From Candidatus Latescibacterota bacterium (GTDB lineage Bacteria; Latescibacterota; UBA2968; UBA8231), in NCBI GenBank assembly GCA_007136405.1, contig SLHA01000025.1, positions 1-49,717 of the forward strand: DNA of 49,717 nucleotides, in the 5' to 3' direction. The notes under the pieces were generated by a model that saw only the letters and a list, made by a program, of their open reading frames with translations, did not search any database and was not told the origin of the DNA. The position numbers and the translations under genes are program-made. Shown piece after piece: positions 33,069 through 39,928 of the stretch. How positions within the stretch are numbered: the first letter of the stretch is position 1; each line of letters starts with the position of its first letter.

Positions 33069-33242
33069 GGGTCTCCTCTCCGGCCCTGGACGATAGGCCT
33101 TTCCGGGGGCCGTCGCCACGAGCGCGCGAGCCGGCCACCGGCTCGAATGGACTATGCTACTATATTGTGCCACAATTTCTTACATTCGTCACACGCTATC
33201 TGTACCGACGCCTCTTTCCCTTTGCCATTTTTGCGAGGATGC

Positions 33243-34235
33243 ATGAAGACCGTTTTCTACAGCGACTTCGACCGACGGATCTGGGATGAGGAACTCGCCG
33301 ATTTCGTCCCCGACCGGGTGTTCGACGCTCACGTTCATCTGTGGTCCGAGGCACACCGGGGAGCCCTGCAGGGACCTCCGTCGGGACTGCGGCTGGACGT
33401 TGATGCCACGCGTCTCAACTCCTGGTGTGAACGGATCTTCCCGGGCCGGCGGTTCGGTTTTCTGGCCCTGGGCACACCCCTGCCCGGCATGAATGTAGCG
33501 GCGCACAACGACTGGCTGTCACAACAGGTGGCCCAACTGAAGGAATCAGCCGGAAGTATGATCGTAACTCCGAGCATGTCCCCCGTGGAAGTGGCCAGCT
33601 GCGTGCGCGACAACGGTTTTCTGGGTCTGAAACCCTACCGGACCTTCGCACCTGACCCGCGCGCCGCGCGTATCTGCGACTACCTTCCGGAGAGCATCAT
33701 CGAAGTTGCCGACGCATACCGCCTGGCCGTGACTCTGCATCTTTCTCAACCAGCGGGCCCGGCGGATCCAGACAACCTGGCGGATCTGCAGACATTCACG
33801 CGTCGATATACGCATGTGCAGTGGATTCTGGCGCATTGTGCCCGTGGTTTCAACGCCCGCCATCTGGAGGTCGCGCTGCCCGTATTACGCGACCTGCCCA
33901 ATCTGTGGTACGACACTGCTGCCGTGAACGATGTGTACGCTCACTATCTGCTACTGCATCAGGAAGATCGTCGGCGCATTCTGTTCGGTTCGGACAACAT
34001 CGTTGCCGGCTCCGATCACGGCATGTATGTACCCTATGGGCACGGCTGGTTTTTCCATTCTGCATCTGAACCGCTGGAGCACTGCGACTCGACCCCGACG
34101 CTGGTCGTATACGAGCAACTGCGCCAGCAACGCCGCGCCGCCGGCATGGCCGGGCTGACAGCAAGCGAGATCCAGGATCTTTTCTGGCACAATGCCCGGC
34201 GCCTGCTTTCCCAACTGCAGCGTACGGAGGCCTGA
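33243..34235 (+). CDS. Metal-dependent hydrolase, amidohydrolase_2 family
   Basis: The 330-residue TIM-barrel protein carries the HxH metal motif in DAHVHLW near residue 28, further candidate ligands in VTLHLSQPAG and ILAHCARGFN, and the terminal aspartate in ILFGSDNIV. Family members hydrolyse lactones or amides or decarboxylate aromatic acids; the substrate is unknown. ATG 33243 follows GAGG and directly begins the fold; the longer frame to 33147 is not protein-like. The next gene, a GHMP kinase, starts two bases after its stop with its SD inside this gene, so the two form an operon, and a sugar or cyclitol substrate is plausible. Confidence 0.85.
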   Translation: MKTVFYSDFDRRIWDEELADFVPDRVFDAHVHLWSEAHRGALQGPPSGLRLDVDATRLNSWCERIFPGRRFGFLALGTPLPGMNVAAHNDWLSQQVAQLKESAGSMIVTPSMSPVEVASCVRDNGFLGLKPYRTFAPDPRAARICDYLPESIIEVADAYRLAVTLHLSQPAGPADPDNLADLQTFTRRYTHVQWILAHCARGFNARHLEVALPVLRDLPNLWYDTAAVNDVYAHYLLLHQEDRRRILFGSDNIVAGSDHGMYVPYGHGWFFHSASEPLEHCDSTPTLVVYEQLRQQRRAAGMAGLTASEIQDLFWHNARRLLSQLQRTEA

Positions 34236-34237
34236 AG

Positions 34238-35284
34238 ATGCGCGTCCCGGAACCTCGCAACGTCATCAACAGCATCGCCCCCATCCGCATCTGCGACAAT
34301 GGCGGCTGGACGGATACCTGGTTCGCCCGCCATGGCAGCATCTTCAACATCGGAGTCTATCCGTATGCCGAAGCGCAGATCAAGGTATACCGGCTCGACG
34401 AAGTGCAGGATCGTATCGTCATCCATGCGGAGAATTACGGTGAACGGTATTCCCTTTCCGACGACACCAGCAGTTGGAGCCATCATCCGTTGCTGGAGGC
34501 GGCCATCGAAGTCATGCATGTGCCTGACGATTGCGCCTTCGAGGTCAGCATCTACTCCGAGGCTCCCGCGGGCGCGTCCACCGGCACATCCGCTGCGGTC
34601 ACCGTAGCGCTTGTCGGCGCCCTGGACTTGCTCACCCCGGGCCGCATGACACCGTACGCGGTAGCCTTGACGGCCCAGCGCATCGAGGTGGACAGACTCG
34701 GCCAGCAATGCGGCATTCAGGATCAGCTGTGTTCGGCTTTTGGTGGCATCAACTACATCGAAATGCATGCGTATCCGCATGCTTCAGTGTCTCAACTGCA
34801 CGTTCCCAATTCGATCTGGTGGGAGTTGGAACGCCGGTTGGTACTCATCTACCTGGGGCGCGCCCACAGCTCCACCGAGGTGCATCGCAAAGTCATCGCC
34901 GAGTTGGAGGGAGCCGGCCCGGAGTGTCCCAAACTGGAGGCGTTGCGACAGACGGCCGGCGCATCCCGCGACGCCGTGTACGCCGGAGATTTCCGCGCTC
35001 TGGGGCAAAGTATGATCCGGAATACGGAGGCCCAGGGTCGCCTTCACCCGGAACTGGTCGGCACCGACGCGCAGACCATCATCCGTATAGCACAGGAGCA
35101 TGGGGCACTGGGATGGAAAGTCAATGGTGCCGGTGGTGACGGGGGCTCGGTGACGCTGCTGACAGGCCCTGATTCCTCCGCCAAACGCGCGCTCATCAGG
35201 GCAGTACACCAGACGAATCCCAATTTCAGCAACATACCTGTCTACCTGAGCCGTCACGGATTGCGGCTGTGGGAGTGCCACTGA
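34238..35284 (+). CDS. GHMP-family sugar kinase
   Basis: The 348-residue protein starts with the family N-terminus NSIAPIRICDNGGWTDTWFA and has the ATP-binding glycine/serine loop EAPAGASTGTSAAV and the C-terminal motif VNGAGGDGGSVTLL. This layout is closest to D-glycero-alpha-D-manno-heptose 7-phosphate kinase (HddA) and fucokinase-like enzymes, which phosphorylate sugars at the anomeric or another hydroxyl. The exact sugar is not determined. GGAGG before the ATG lies inside the preceding amidohydrolase gene, indicating co-expression. No heptose epimerase or nucleotidyltransferase is nearby, so a role in heptose-containing LPS is not supported by context. Confidence 0.85.
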   Translation: MRVPEPRNVINSIAPIRICDNGGWTDTWFARHGSIFNIGVYPYAEAQIKVYRLDEVQDRIVIHAENYGERYSLSDDTSSWSHHPLLEAAIEVMHVPDDCAFEVSIYSEAPAGASTGTSAAVTVALVGALDLLTPGRMTPYAVALTAQRIEVDRLGQQCGIQDQLCSAFGGINYIEMHAYPHASVSQLHVPNSIWWELERRLVLIYLGRAHSSTEVHRKVIAELEGAGPECPKLEALRQTAGASRDAVYAGDFRALGQSMIRNTEAQGRLHPELVGTDAQTIIRIAQEHGALGWKVNGAGGDGGSVTLLTGPDSSAKRALIRAVHQTNPNFSNIPVYLSRHGLRLWECH

Positions 35285-35477
35285 GGCCAACAGGCTTGCA
35301 CCACTGGCGCATCTTGTATCTAACCGGCCTGACGGCTATTTTCCGTCTAGGAAGCGCCGGACCGGTAACAGCACCAAACCGTAACAGATCGTGTCGCGTT
35401 CGACCGTGGCGCCACGGCGCAGCACAGATAGGCCTGTAAAGCGATTTGACGATGGTGAAAATGCAGAGAGCCTGGCT

Positions 35478-35507
35478 TTGGATGCACAAATGTTGGATGC
35501 ACAAATG
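35478..35507. repeat. Perfect tandem duplication of ttggatgcacaaatg
   Basis: Two identical, directly adjacent 15-bp units at 35478-35492 and 35493-35507. Being perfect, the duplication is probably recent or maintained, unlike the other repeat arrays in this window. Confidence 0.85.
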
Positions 35508-35565
35508 CGGGTAGCCGGCGCGAAGACGCCAGGCGCAACGCACACGCAGGGAGTGAAAGAAACAA

Positions 35566-35585
35566 GCGCCCGCATAAGCGGGCGC
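35566..35585 (-). terminator. Intrinsic terminator of the rpsR-microcompartment operon
   Basis: GCGCCCGC and GCGGGCGC form a perfect 8-bp stem with a four-base loop. On the minus strand it is followed by TTGTTTCTTTC. It lies about 125 bases after the stop of the shell-protein gene. Confidence 0.75.
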
Positions 35586-35711
35586 ATTCGAGCTCCGGGA
35601 AACGAATTGATGCACACGGATTCTGTGGTACGTTGGACGATACCGTCTTCCACCCGTTGGAACGCAGACGCTATACTGGCCGGCGGGATCCACTCAGGCT
35701 GTCCGAACTCC

Positions 35712-36218
35712 TCAGGGATTGCGCCTGTTCTTCACCCGAGCCCCCTGCAACGCGCGTATGAGCGCCGCCTTATTGGCCCGCGAAACCTCCCGGCCCCGCA
35801 AGCCGACGCCAGCTGTCTGCCGGACCAACCGGCGCAGTTCGACCACAGACAACCGTTCCAGCTGTTCCGTATCTGCATCTTCCAGCACAGCGGGGACGCC
35901 AAGCCGCTCCTGTGGCCGCACTGCGGCCGCTGTATCCTCTTGTGCTGGGGCCAGCATAGGCTCCAGATCACCGTGCGGCGCCGGTATCACATGATGGCTT
36001 ATCACCGTACTCACGCGCCCCGCAGCCTGCACGGCGGCCTGCACGGCAGCCTGAACCGAAGCCACATCTCCCTGAAACCGTACGGATACCAGACCGTCAC
36101 CGATGTACTCGAAGCCGATGACCTGGACCGAGGCCGCCTTGACAGCGGTATCCGCAGCCTCTATCACACCGATCAGCCCCCTGGTCTCCACGAAACCGAG
36201 TGCTGTCCGGGCTGCCAT
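35712..36218 (-). CDS. Bacterial microcompartment shell protein (BMC-H) with C-terminal Rho_N/SAP-like extension
   Basis: The 168-residue protein has one BMC domain at residues 5-84 closely resembling PduA/EutM: ALGFVETRGLIGVIEAAD, VKAASVQVIGFEYIGDGLVSV, and ISHHVIPAPH. These hexamers tile into protein shells around metabolic enzymes. The pore residue equivalent to PduA Ser40 is Asp41; the edge lysine is present (Lys27), but the edge arginine of PduA VIPRPH is Ala80. After an acidic linker, residues 118-160 (LERLSVVELRRLVRQ through SRANKAALIRAL) resemble a Rho_N/SAP helix-extension-helix, followed by a basic tail. This C-terminal part could bind nucleic acid or protein. It is 42 bases after rpsR in the same operon and has no other microcompartment gene near it. 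Confidence 0.9.
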   Translation of the reverse strand: MAARTALGFVETRGLIGVIEAADTAVKAASVQVIGFEYIGDGLVSVRFQGDVASVQAAVQAAVQAAGRVSTVISHHVIPAPHGDLEPMLAPAQEDTAAAVRPQERLGVPAVLEDADTEQLERLSVVELRRLVRQTAGVGLRGREVSRANKAALIRALQGARVKNRRNP

Positions 36219-36260
36219 AAGCCGGAAACCGCTCCTGCACCGGGACGCTGTTCAGGCGCC

Positions 36261-36491
36261 CTAGCGCTCGTCGTTGATGGTATACGGCAGCAACGCCAGG
36301 TAACGAGCCCGTTTCACTGCACGGACGACCCGGACCTGCTGCTTGCGATCCGCACCAGTGCGGCGGGCTGCCTCTATCTTGCCGGTAGGGGTGACGAAAT
36401 GGGTCAGGATATCCAGACGCTTGTAGTCTATATCCGCCTGATTCAGCTTGGCTACCGTTTCCCGGCGGCCGCTGCGTGCTCGAGTATTGAT
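36261..36491 (-). CDS. rpsR: Ribosomal protein bS18 with apparent ATC start
   Basis: The 76-residue product is S18 of the small subunit, which pairs with S6 on the platform. QADIDYKRLDILTHFV, TGKIEAARRTGADRKQQ and VKRARYLALLPYTINDER follow the S18 pattern to the C-terminus. No ATG, GTG or TTG exists in frame between the upstream TGA and the conserved body. ATC at 36491 sits nine bases after AGGAG (36505-36501) and gives the normal 20-odd residues before IDYK, so it is the likely start; a CTG further in would give an abnormally short head. A sequence error changing ATG to ATC cannot be excluded. Neither rpsF nor rplI, its usual neighbours, is present; a shell-protein gene follows instead. Confidence 0.9.
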   Translation of the reverse strand: MNTRARSGRRETVAKLNQADIDYKRLDILTHFVTPTGKIEAARRTGADRKQQVRVVRAVKRARYLALLPYTINDER

Positions 36492-36510
36492 GGCTTTAAA
36501 CTCCTGTCAC

Positions 36511-36533
36511 GGCGTTCTCACGTGAGAAACGCC
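36511..36533 (-). promoter_or_regulatory. Stem-loop just upstream of the rpsR ribosome-binding site
   Basis: The sequence contains the perfect palindrome TTCTCACGTGAGAA (36515-36528). On the rpsR transcript it extends to a nine-pair stem with one bulged U and an ACGU loop, ending six bases before the AGGAG site. It may gate translation of rpsR, or be an operator shared with the divergent gene at 36548. Confidence 0.45.
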
Positions 36534-36547
36534 CATCACCGAACGAC

Positions 36548-38044
36548 ATGGACAATAAGGGCAGGAACATAGGCACTGATATGCTCGCTGTCAATATCCG
36601 CGCACTGCGCCATACACCCCGGTTGCACCCCATCGTGGCCGCGACGGTGGGAACCGCCGGCATGATTGTCGTCGCCGCCCATCCGGCACTCAGTGATCGC
36701 ACCATCGTGTACAATGTATCGTTAGGCGTTGTGACCGCACTTTGGTTCGGTGTCCTGCTCTTTGTGCGCAACCACACCAGACTGGACCTGCCACCGTCTG
36801 GGGTGCGCTGGATGACCGCGGCTCTGTTGGGCAGCGGCATACTGTCCATCGCACTCAACCCGCTCGCAGGATGGCAACCTCTATGGCGCCTCGGCGCCAA
36901 CCTCACCTTGCTCTGGATGGGATACTGGCTGGCCGCTGATCGTCGATCCCTGCACTTCCTCGCGGGTATGCTGGGTGCGGCAGCTGTGTTTTCGGGTCTG
37001 TACGCTCTGATACAGTTCGTTGCATTGGACCCACTACCCGCGGCCACCCCCTTTGCTGCGCACAGAGTGGTGGCCACCTTCTCCAACCCCAACCACCTGG
37101 GCAACTTCCAGGCCTGCGTCCTGCCGTTGGGACTCGCAGCCATGCTGCAGGCATCTTGGACAGAGCCGGCCAGACGGCGTCGTATGCGCGGCGGGATTCT
37201 GTTGACTGTCATCCTGATCGTATACAGCGGATTGCTGCTGTCCGCCAGCCGCGGCGCATGGATGGCCGCGTTGGCCGGCACCGCCATCGTCATGGGAGGC
37301 CATGGACTGGCGGTTCACCGTGGGCAGACCAGGTGGCCGGTCCGCTGGCTGGCGGCGGTGGCGGTTGCGCTCCTGCTCGTCACGTTGGTGATCGCCCGTT
37401 ATCCGCTGGTGCGAGCTCACCAGCATTCCATCTACCTGGCCGAACGACTGGTCAGCACCCAGCATGTCATACCCTCCAGACTGCCCGAAGTGCCCATCCC
37501 GGGGATGGAACACCAGCCGGATGCCAGGATTCTCTCTTCTCCGGATGGAGCCATCAACCACCGGTATTTCATCTGGAGGATCGCCTGGGACATGGTCGGT
37601 GCCAGACCGCTGTATGGAATCGGTTATGGCGCATTCCAGCGACAGTTCGGGACGTACCGGGACGCGTACGCCGGAGAGGCCCGGTATCTGTCACTGAACC
37701 AGGTAGCCCAGCAGGAAGACACCGCCTACGCCCACAACGAATACCTGCATGTATGGGCTGAGTGTGGTATTCTGGGACTCGCGAGCCTGTTGCTCCTGCT
37801 GCTCACCGGACTGAGTGCTGGCTTGCTCGCCGCATGGAAAAGCACTCGATCCTGCCCCATGTTGTGGGGGCTGCTGGGCCTGGCGACCGTCGTACTGGTC
37901 CATGGTCTGGTTAGTTATCCGCTGCAGATGACCTTGAGTGGCATGGTCGCCTTCATCGCATTCGGCATTCTACTCAGCATAGGCCGAACCTTGCTGCCTG
38001 ACAGCATCGCACCCCACAGTGAATCCCCCAGCGTATCCATTTGA
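36548..38044 (+). CDS. O-antigen ligase/polymerase-like membrane protein
   Basis: The 498-residue protein has roughly 11-12 predicted membrane spans and a large periplasmic loop (about 290-390). That loop carries WRIAWDMVGARPLYGIGYG and HNEYLHVWAECGILGL, the two motifs that mark the Wzy_C/WaaL family. Members join O-antigen or related glycans to lipid A core, polymerise them, or glycosylate proteins, on the periplasmic face of the inner membrane. FSNPNHLGNFQACVLPLG and SASRGAWMA also fit. Start may be ATG 36548 or ATG 36581; neither has a strong SD. No other glycan genes are adjacent, and the gene is divergent from rpsR. Confidence 0.85.
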   Translation: MDNKGRNIGTDMLAVNIRALRHTPRLHPIVAATVGTAGMIVVAAHPALSDRTIVYNVSLGVVTALWFGVLLFVRNHTRLDLPPSGVRWMTAALLGSGILSIALNPLAGWQPLWRLGANLTLLWMGYWLAADRRSLHFLAGMLGAAAVFSGLYALIQFVALDPLPAATPFAAHRVVATFSNPNHLGNFQACVLPLGLAAMLQASWTEPARRRRMRGGILLTVILIVYSGLLLSASRGAWMAALAGTAIVMGGHGLAVHRGQTRWPVRWLAAVAVALLLVTLVIARYPLVRAHQHSIYLAERLVSTQHVIPSRLPEVPIPGMEHQPDARILSSPDGAINHRYFIWRIAWDMVGARPLYGIGYGAFQRQFGTYRDAYAGEARYLSLNQVAQQEDTAYAHNEYLHVWAECGILGLASLLLLLLTGLSAGLLAAWKSTRSCPMLWGLLGLATVVLVHGLVSYPLQMTLSGMVAFIAFGILLSIGRTLLPDSIAPHSESPSVSI

Positions 38045-38354
38045 TTGCGTTATGATTACGTTGCTGGATCACCAAGCGCCGTTTTTTTTCGTTCAAGGAA
38101 ATCGCTCGGTGTCCGATACTACAACTAAGAACTATTTGGTATCACATCGAACCTCCAACCCGGTCGATCGAATAGTTCGTTGTGTCAGGACCACCCATCC
38201 TGACGATTCGCCGTACCGGGAACCCCGCCCGGTAGCGAATCATTGCAGCCGGCCCGGAGCATTGACGGCTCCGGGCCGCTGTGGTTTCGCCAGGCCTCCT
38301 CACAGGGCTGCCGTTCTCCAGGTATGGGGCACACGATGATGGTCGGGGCTTAGC
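38045..38354. other. Intergenic region before arfB, rich in RNA-like hairpins
   Basis: This 310-base gap begins with a weak terminator for the ligase-like gene (GCTGG-atca-CCaAGC, then TTTTTTTT at 38083-38090). A loose promoter-like pair (TTCAAG, 17 bases, GATACT near 38117) precedes the hairpin series at 38129-38278. No plausible protein is encoded. Confidence 0.5.
38129..38278 (+). ncRNA. Candidate structured RNA with four consecutive stems
   Basis: Four inverted repeats follow one another. GAACTATT (38129-38136) pairs with AATAGTTC (38171-38178) enclosing ATCGA/TCGAT. GTCAGGA/TCCTGAC (38184-38204) abuts a 14-pair stem, GATTCGC-TACCGGG with CCCGGTA-GCGAATC (38205-38241). Then CGGCCCGGAGC/GCTCCGGGCCG (38250-38278) forms an 11-bp stem. 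The last three loops are all seven bases. The orientation is not certain because perfect stems read the same on either strand; plus is chosen from the candidate promoter and gene direction. It matches no RNA family I could recognise. Confidence 0.4.
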
Positions 38355-38780
38355 ATGGAGTCGATCATCATCACACCTCAGCTGCGGATTCCCGCCTCTG
38401 AACTGGCGTACAGTTTTGACCGCAGTCCCGGCCCCGGAGGCCAGAACGTCAACAAACTGAACACCAGGGTCGAGTTGCGTTTCAACATCATCCACAGCCG
38501 CGCGCTACGGGAAAACGAGCGCTACCGACTCTGCAACGCCCTGCACAGACGGCTGACCAGCGATGGAGAGCTCATCGTGCGGTCATCACGGTTCCGCACG
38601 CAGAGCCAGAACAAGGAAGACTGCATCAACAAGCTGGTGGAAATCCTCTCCAGATCGCTTCAGCCCCCGCCCCCCAGGCGCCGGCGCACCCGCCCCAACC
38701 GGGCTGCCGTACGGCGCCGCCTTGATGCCAAACGTCGACACGCAGAGAAAAAAATGCGGCGACAGCGGCCGTTTATGTGA
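38355..38780 (+). CDS. arfB: Alternative ribosome-rescue factor ArfB (peptidyl-tRNA hydrolase)
   Basis: The 141-residue protein is a single-domain release-factor relative with the catalytic GGQ in SPGPGGQNVNKLNTRVEL and a long basic C-terminal tail (RRRRTRPNRAAVRRRLDAKRR, which inserts into the mRNA channel in ArfB). It frees stalled ribosomes by hydrolysing peptidyl-tRNA without a codon-recognition domain. Length and tail are normal for ArfB/YaeJ. It lies between a candidate structured RNA and the RpoD-like sigma gene. Confidence 0.93.
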   Translation: MESIIITPQLRIPASELAYSFDRSPGPGGQNVNKLNTRVELRFNIIHSRALRENERYRLCNALHRRLTSDGELIVRSSRFRTQSQNKEDCINKLVEILSRSLQPPPPRRRRTRPNRAAVRRRLDAKRRHAEKKMRRQRPFM

Positions 38781-38986
38781 ATCCCTTCGACTGTTAAACG
38801 CATCTAACATTTCGAATCGCCAGACCTGACAGTGCAATCGCGGTAACAGGCCGGTGCGGGTTGCAGGGCACCGCTCGACTACCGCATCACAGCTGAAGAC
38901 GGTCCCCTGAATGCGATTCAAGCCAGAGAGATCCGGCTTACTGCGGTTTTGGAGTTATACCTGATCATCTACTCAGGAGCACAGCC

Positions 38987-39841
38987 ATGTTGAAGAGCGA
39001 AGCGGTTCACGATCCTGTTTCGGTCAACCCGATCGATCTGTATTGGCGCGAGATCAAAGACACCGTACCGCTCAGTCGCGATATGGAGGTCGAGTTGTTC
39101 CAGCGTGCCCGCGCCGGAGATGACGAGGCGCGCCAGCAGCTGATCACCGCCAATCTGCGTTTCGTGGTCAGCATAGCCCGGGAATACCGGGAATACGGTA
39201 TCAGTCTGAGCGAGCTGGTCTCGGAGGGAAATATCGGTCTGCTGGAAGCCATCCAGCGTTTTGACGAGACGCGGGGTTTCAAGTTCATCACCTATGCAGT
39301 CTGGTGGATACGTCAAGCCATCTTGAAAGCCCTGGCGCAGAATGGAAAAATCTCCCGCCCGCCCATGAGCCAGGTCAACGACTTGCAGAAAATCGACAAG
39401 CAGACCGCCCGATTGGCCCAGCAACTGGGCCGGGCTCCCACGTATGACGAAATCTGCGCGTGCATCGATCTCAGTGATGAGCGAACGCGCAACGCTCTGG
39501 AGGTGAGCCAGCACGATCTGTCACTGGATGCGCCTATATACCCCGACGACGATACCGCTCTCATCCATTCGTTCGCCGTGGAACAGGAGTCAGTGGACAG
39601 GGACTACGAGAAGAAGCAGATGCAGCGGACCCTGACCGGCTGTCTGGATATCCTCGATCCGCGCGAATACCAGATTCTGCGCGCGTATTTCGGACTGGAA
39701 GACACCCGGTCGATGACCCTGGACGAAATCGGCGATCTGCTGGGCGTCACCCGTGAACGCGTGCGCCAGTTGCGCAACAGGGCCCTGAGCAAGATCCGGA
39801 CGCATTGGGGTGAACTCCTGTGCGAGTTCTCCAGCAACTGA
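38987..39841 (+). CDS. rpoD: RpoD-like sigma-70 factor without region 1.1
   Basis: The 284-residue protein carries sigma regions 1.2 (NPIDLYWREIKDTVPLSRD), 2 (NLRFVVSIAREYREYG, FDETRGFKFITYAVWWIRQAI), 3 and 4 (MTLDEIGDLLGVTRERVRQL). Region 1.1 and the non-conserved insert of E. coli RpoD are absent, as in the primary sigma factor of Bacteroidota, which has a similar length. It could be the primary or a group 2 sigma factor; region 2.4/3.0 reads ISRPPMSQVN rather than the usual IRIPxH-type block, which favours some divergence. AGGAG seven bases before the ATG supports the start. Confidence 0.88.
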   Translation: MLKSEAVHDPVSVNPIDLYWREIKDTVPLSRDMEVELFQRARAGDDEARQQLITANLRFVVSIAREYREYGISLSELVSEGNIGLLEAIQRFDETRGFKFITYAVWWIRQAILKALAQNGKISRPPMSQVNDLQKIDKQTARLAQQLGRAPTYDEICACIDLSDERTRNALEVSQHDLSLDAPIYPDDDTALIHSFAVEQESVDRDYEKKQMQRTLTGCLDILDPREYQILRAYFGLEDTRSMTLDEIGDLLGVTRERVRQLRNRALSKIRTHWGELLCEFSSN

Positions 39842-39847
39842 CATGCA

Positions 39848-39924
39848 GTCCGGCACCGTGACCGCAGGCGGAGGTCGTCCGGCACCGCGCCGGCGGAGGT
39901 CGTCCGGCACCGCAGGCGGAAATC
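39848..39924. repeat. GC-rich tandem repeat between convergent genes
   Basis: GTCCGGCACCG occurs at 39848, 39877 and 39902, each followed by a variant of gcaggcggaggtc. The periods are 29 and 25 bases. The array fills almost all of the 87-base gap between the sigma gene and the convergent MFS gene. Confidence 0.75.
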
Positions 39925-39928
39925 GGTT

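Larger units (their letters stand above)
35285..35711. other. Convergent region between the GHMP kinase and the microcompartment gene
   Basis: This 427-base region contains a perfect 15-bp tandem duplication at 35478-35507 and the terminator at 35566-35585. Open frames on both strands overlap these elements and have no recognisable protein features. No terminator was seen for the rightward GHMP kinase. Confidence 0.5.

Noticed and set aside
35391-36572. 393-codon plus-strand open frame across the microcompartment operon
   Set aside because: Antisense to the BMC-H gene and rpsR, both clearly recognisable, and it crosses their terminator.
38184-38204. Possible SRP (4.5S) RNA because of GTCAGGACC
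   Set aside because: The conserved GGAAGGAAGCAGCC part of the SRP RNA tip is absent; the motif is simply one arm of a perfect hairpin.
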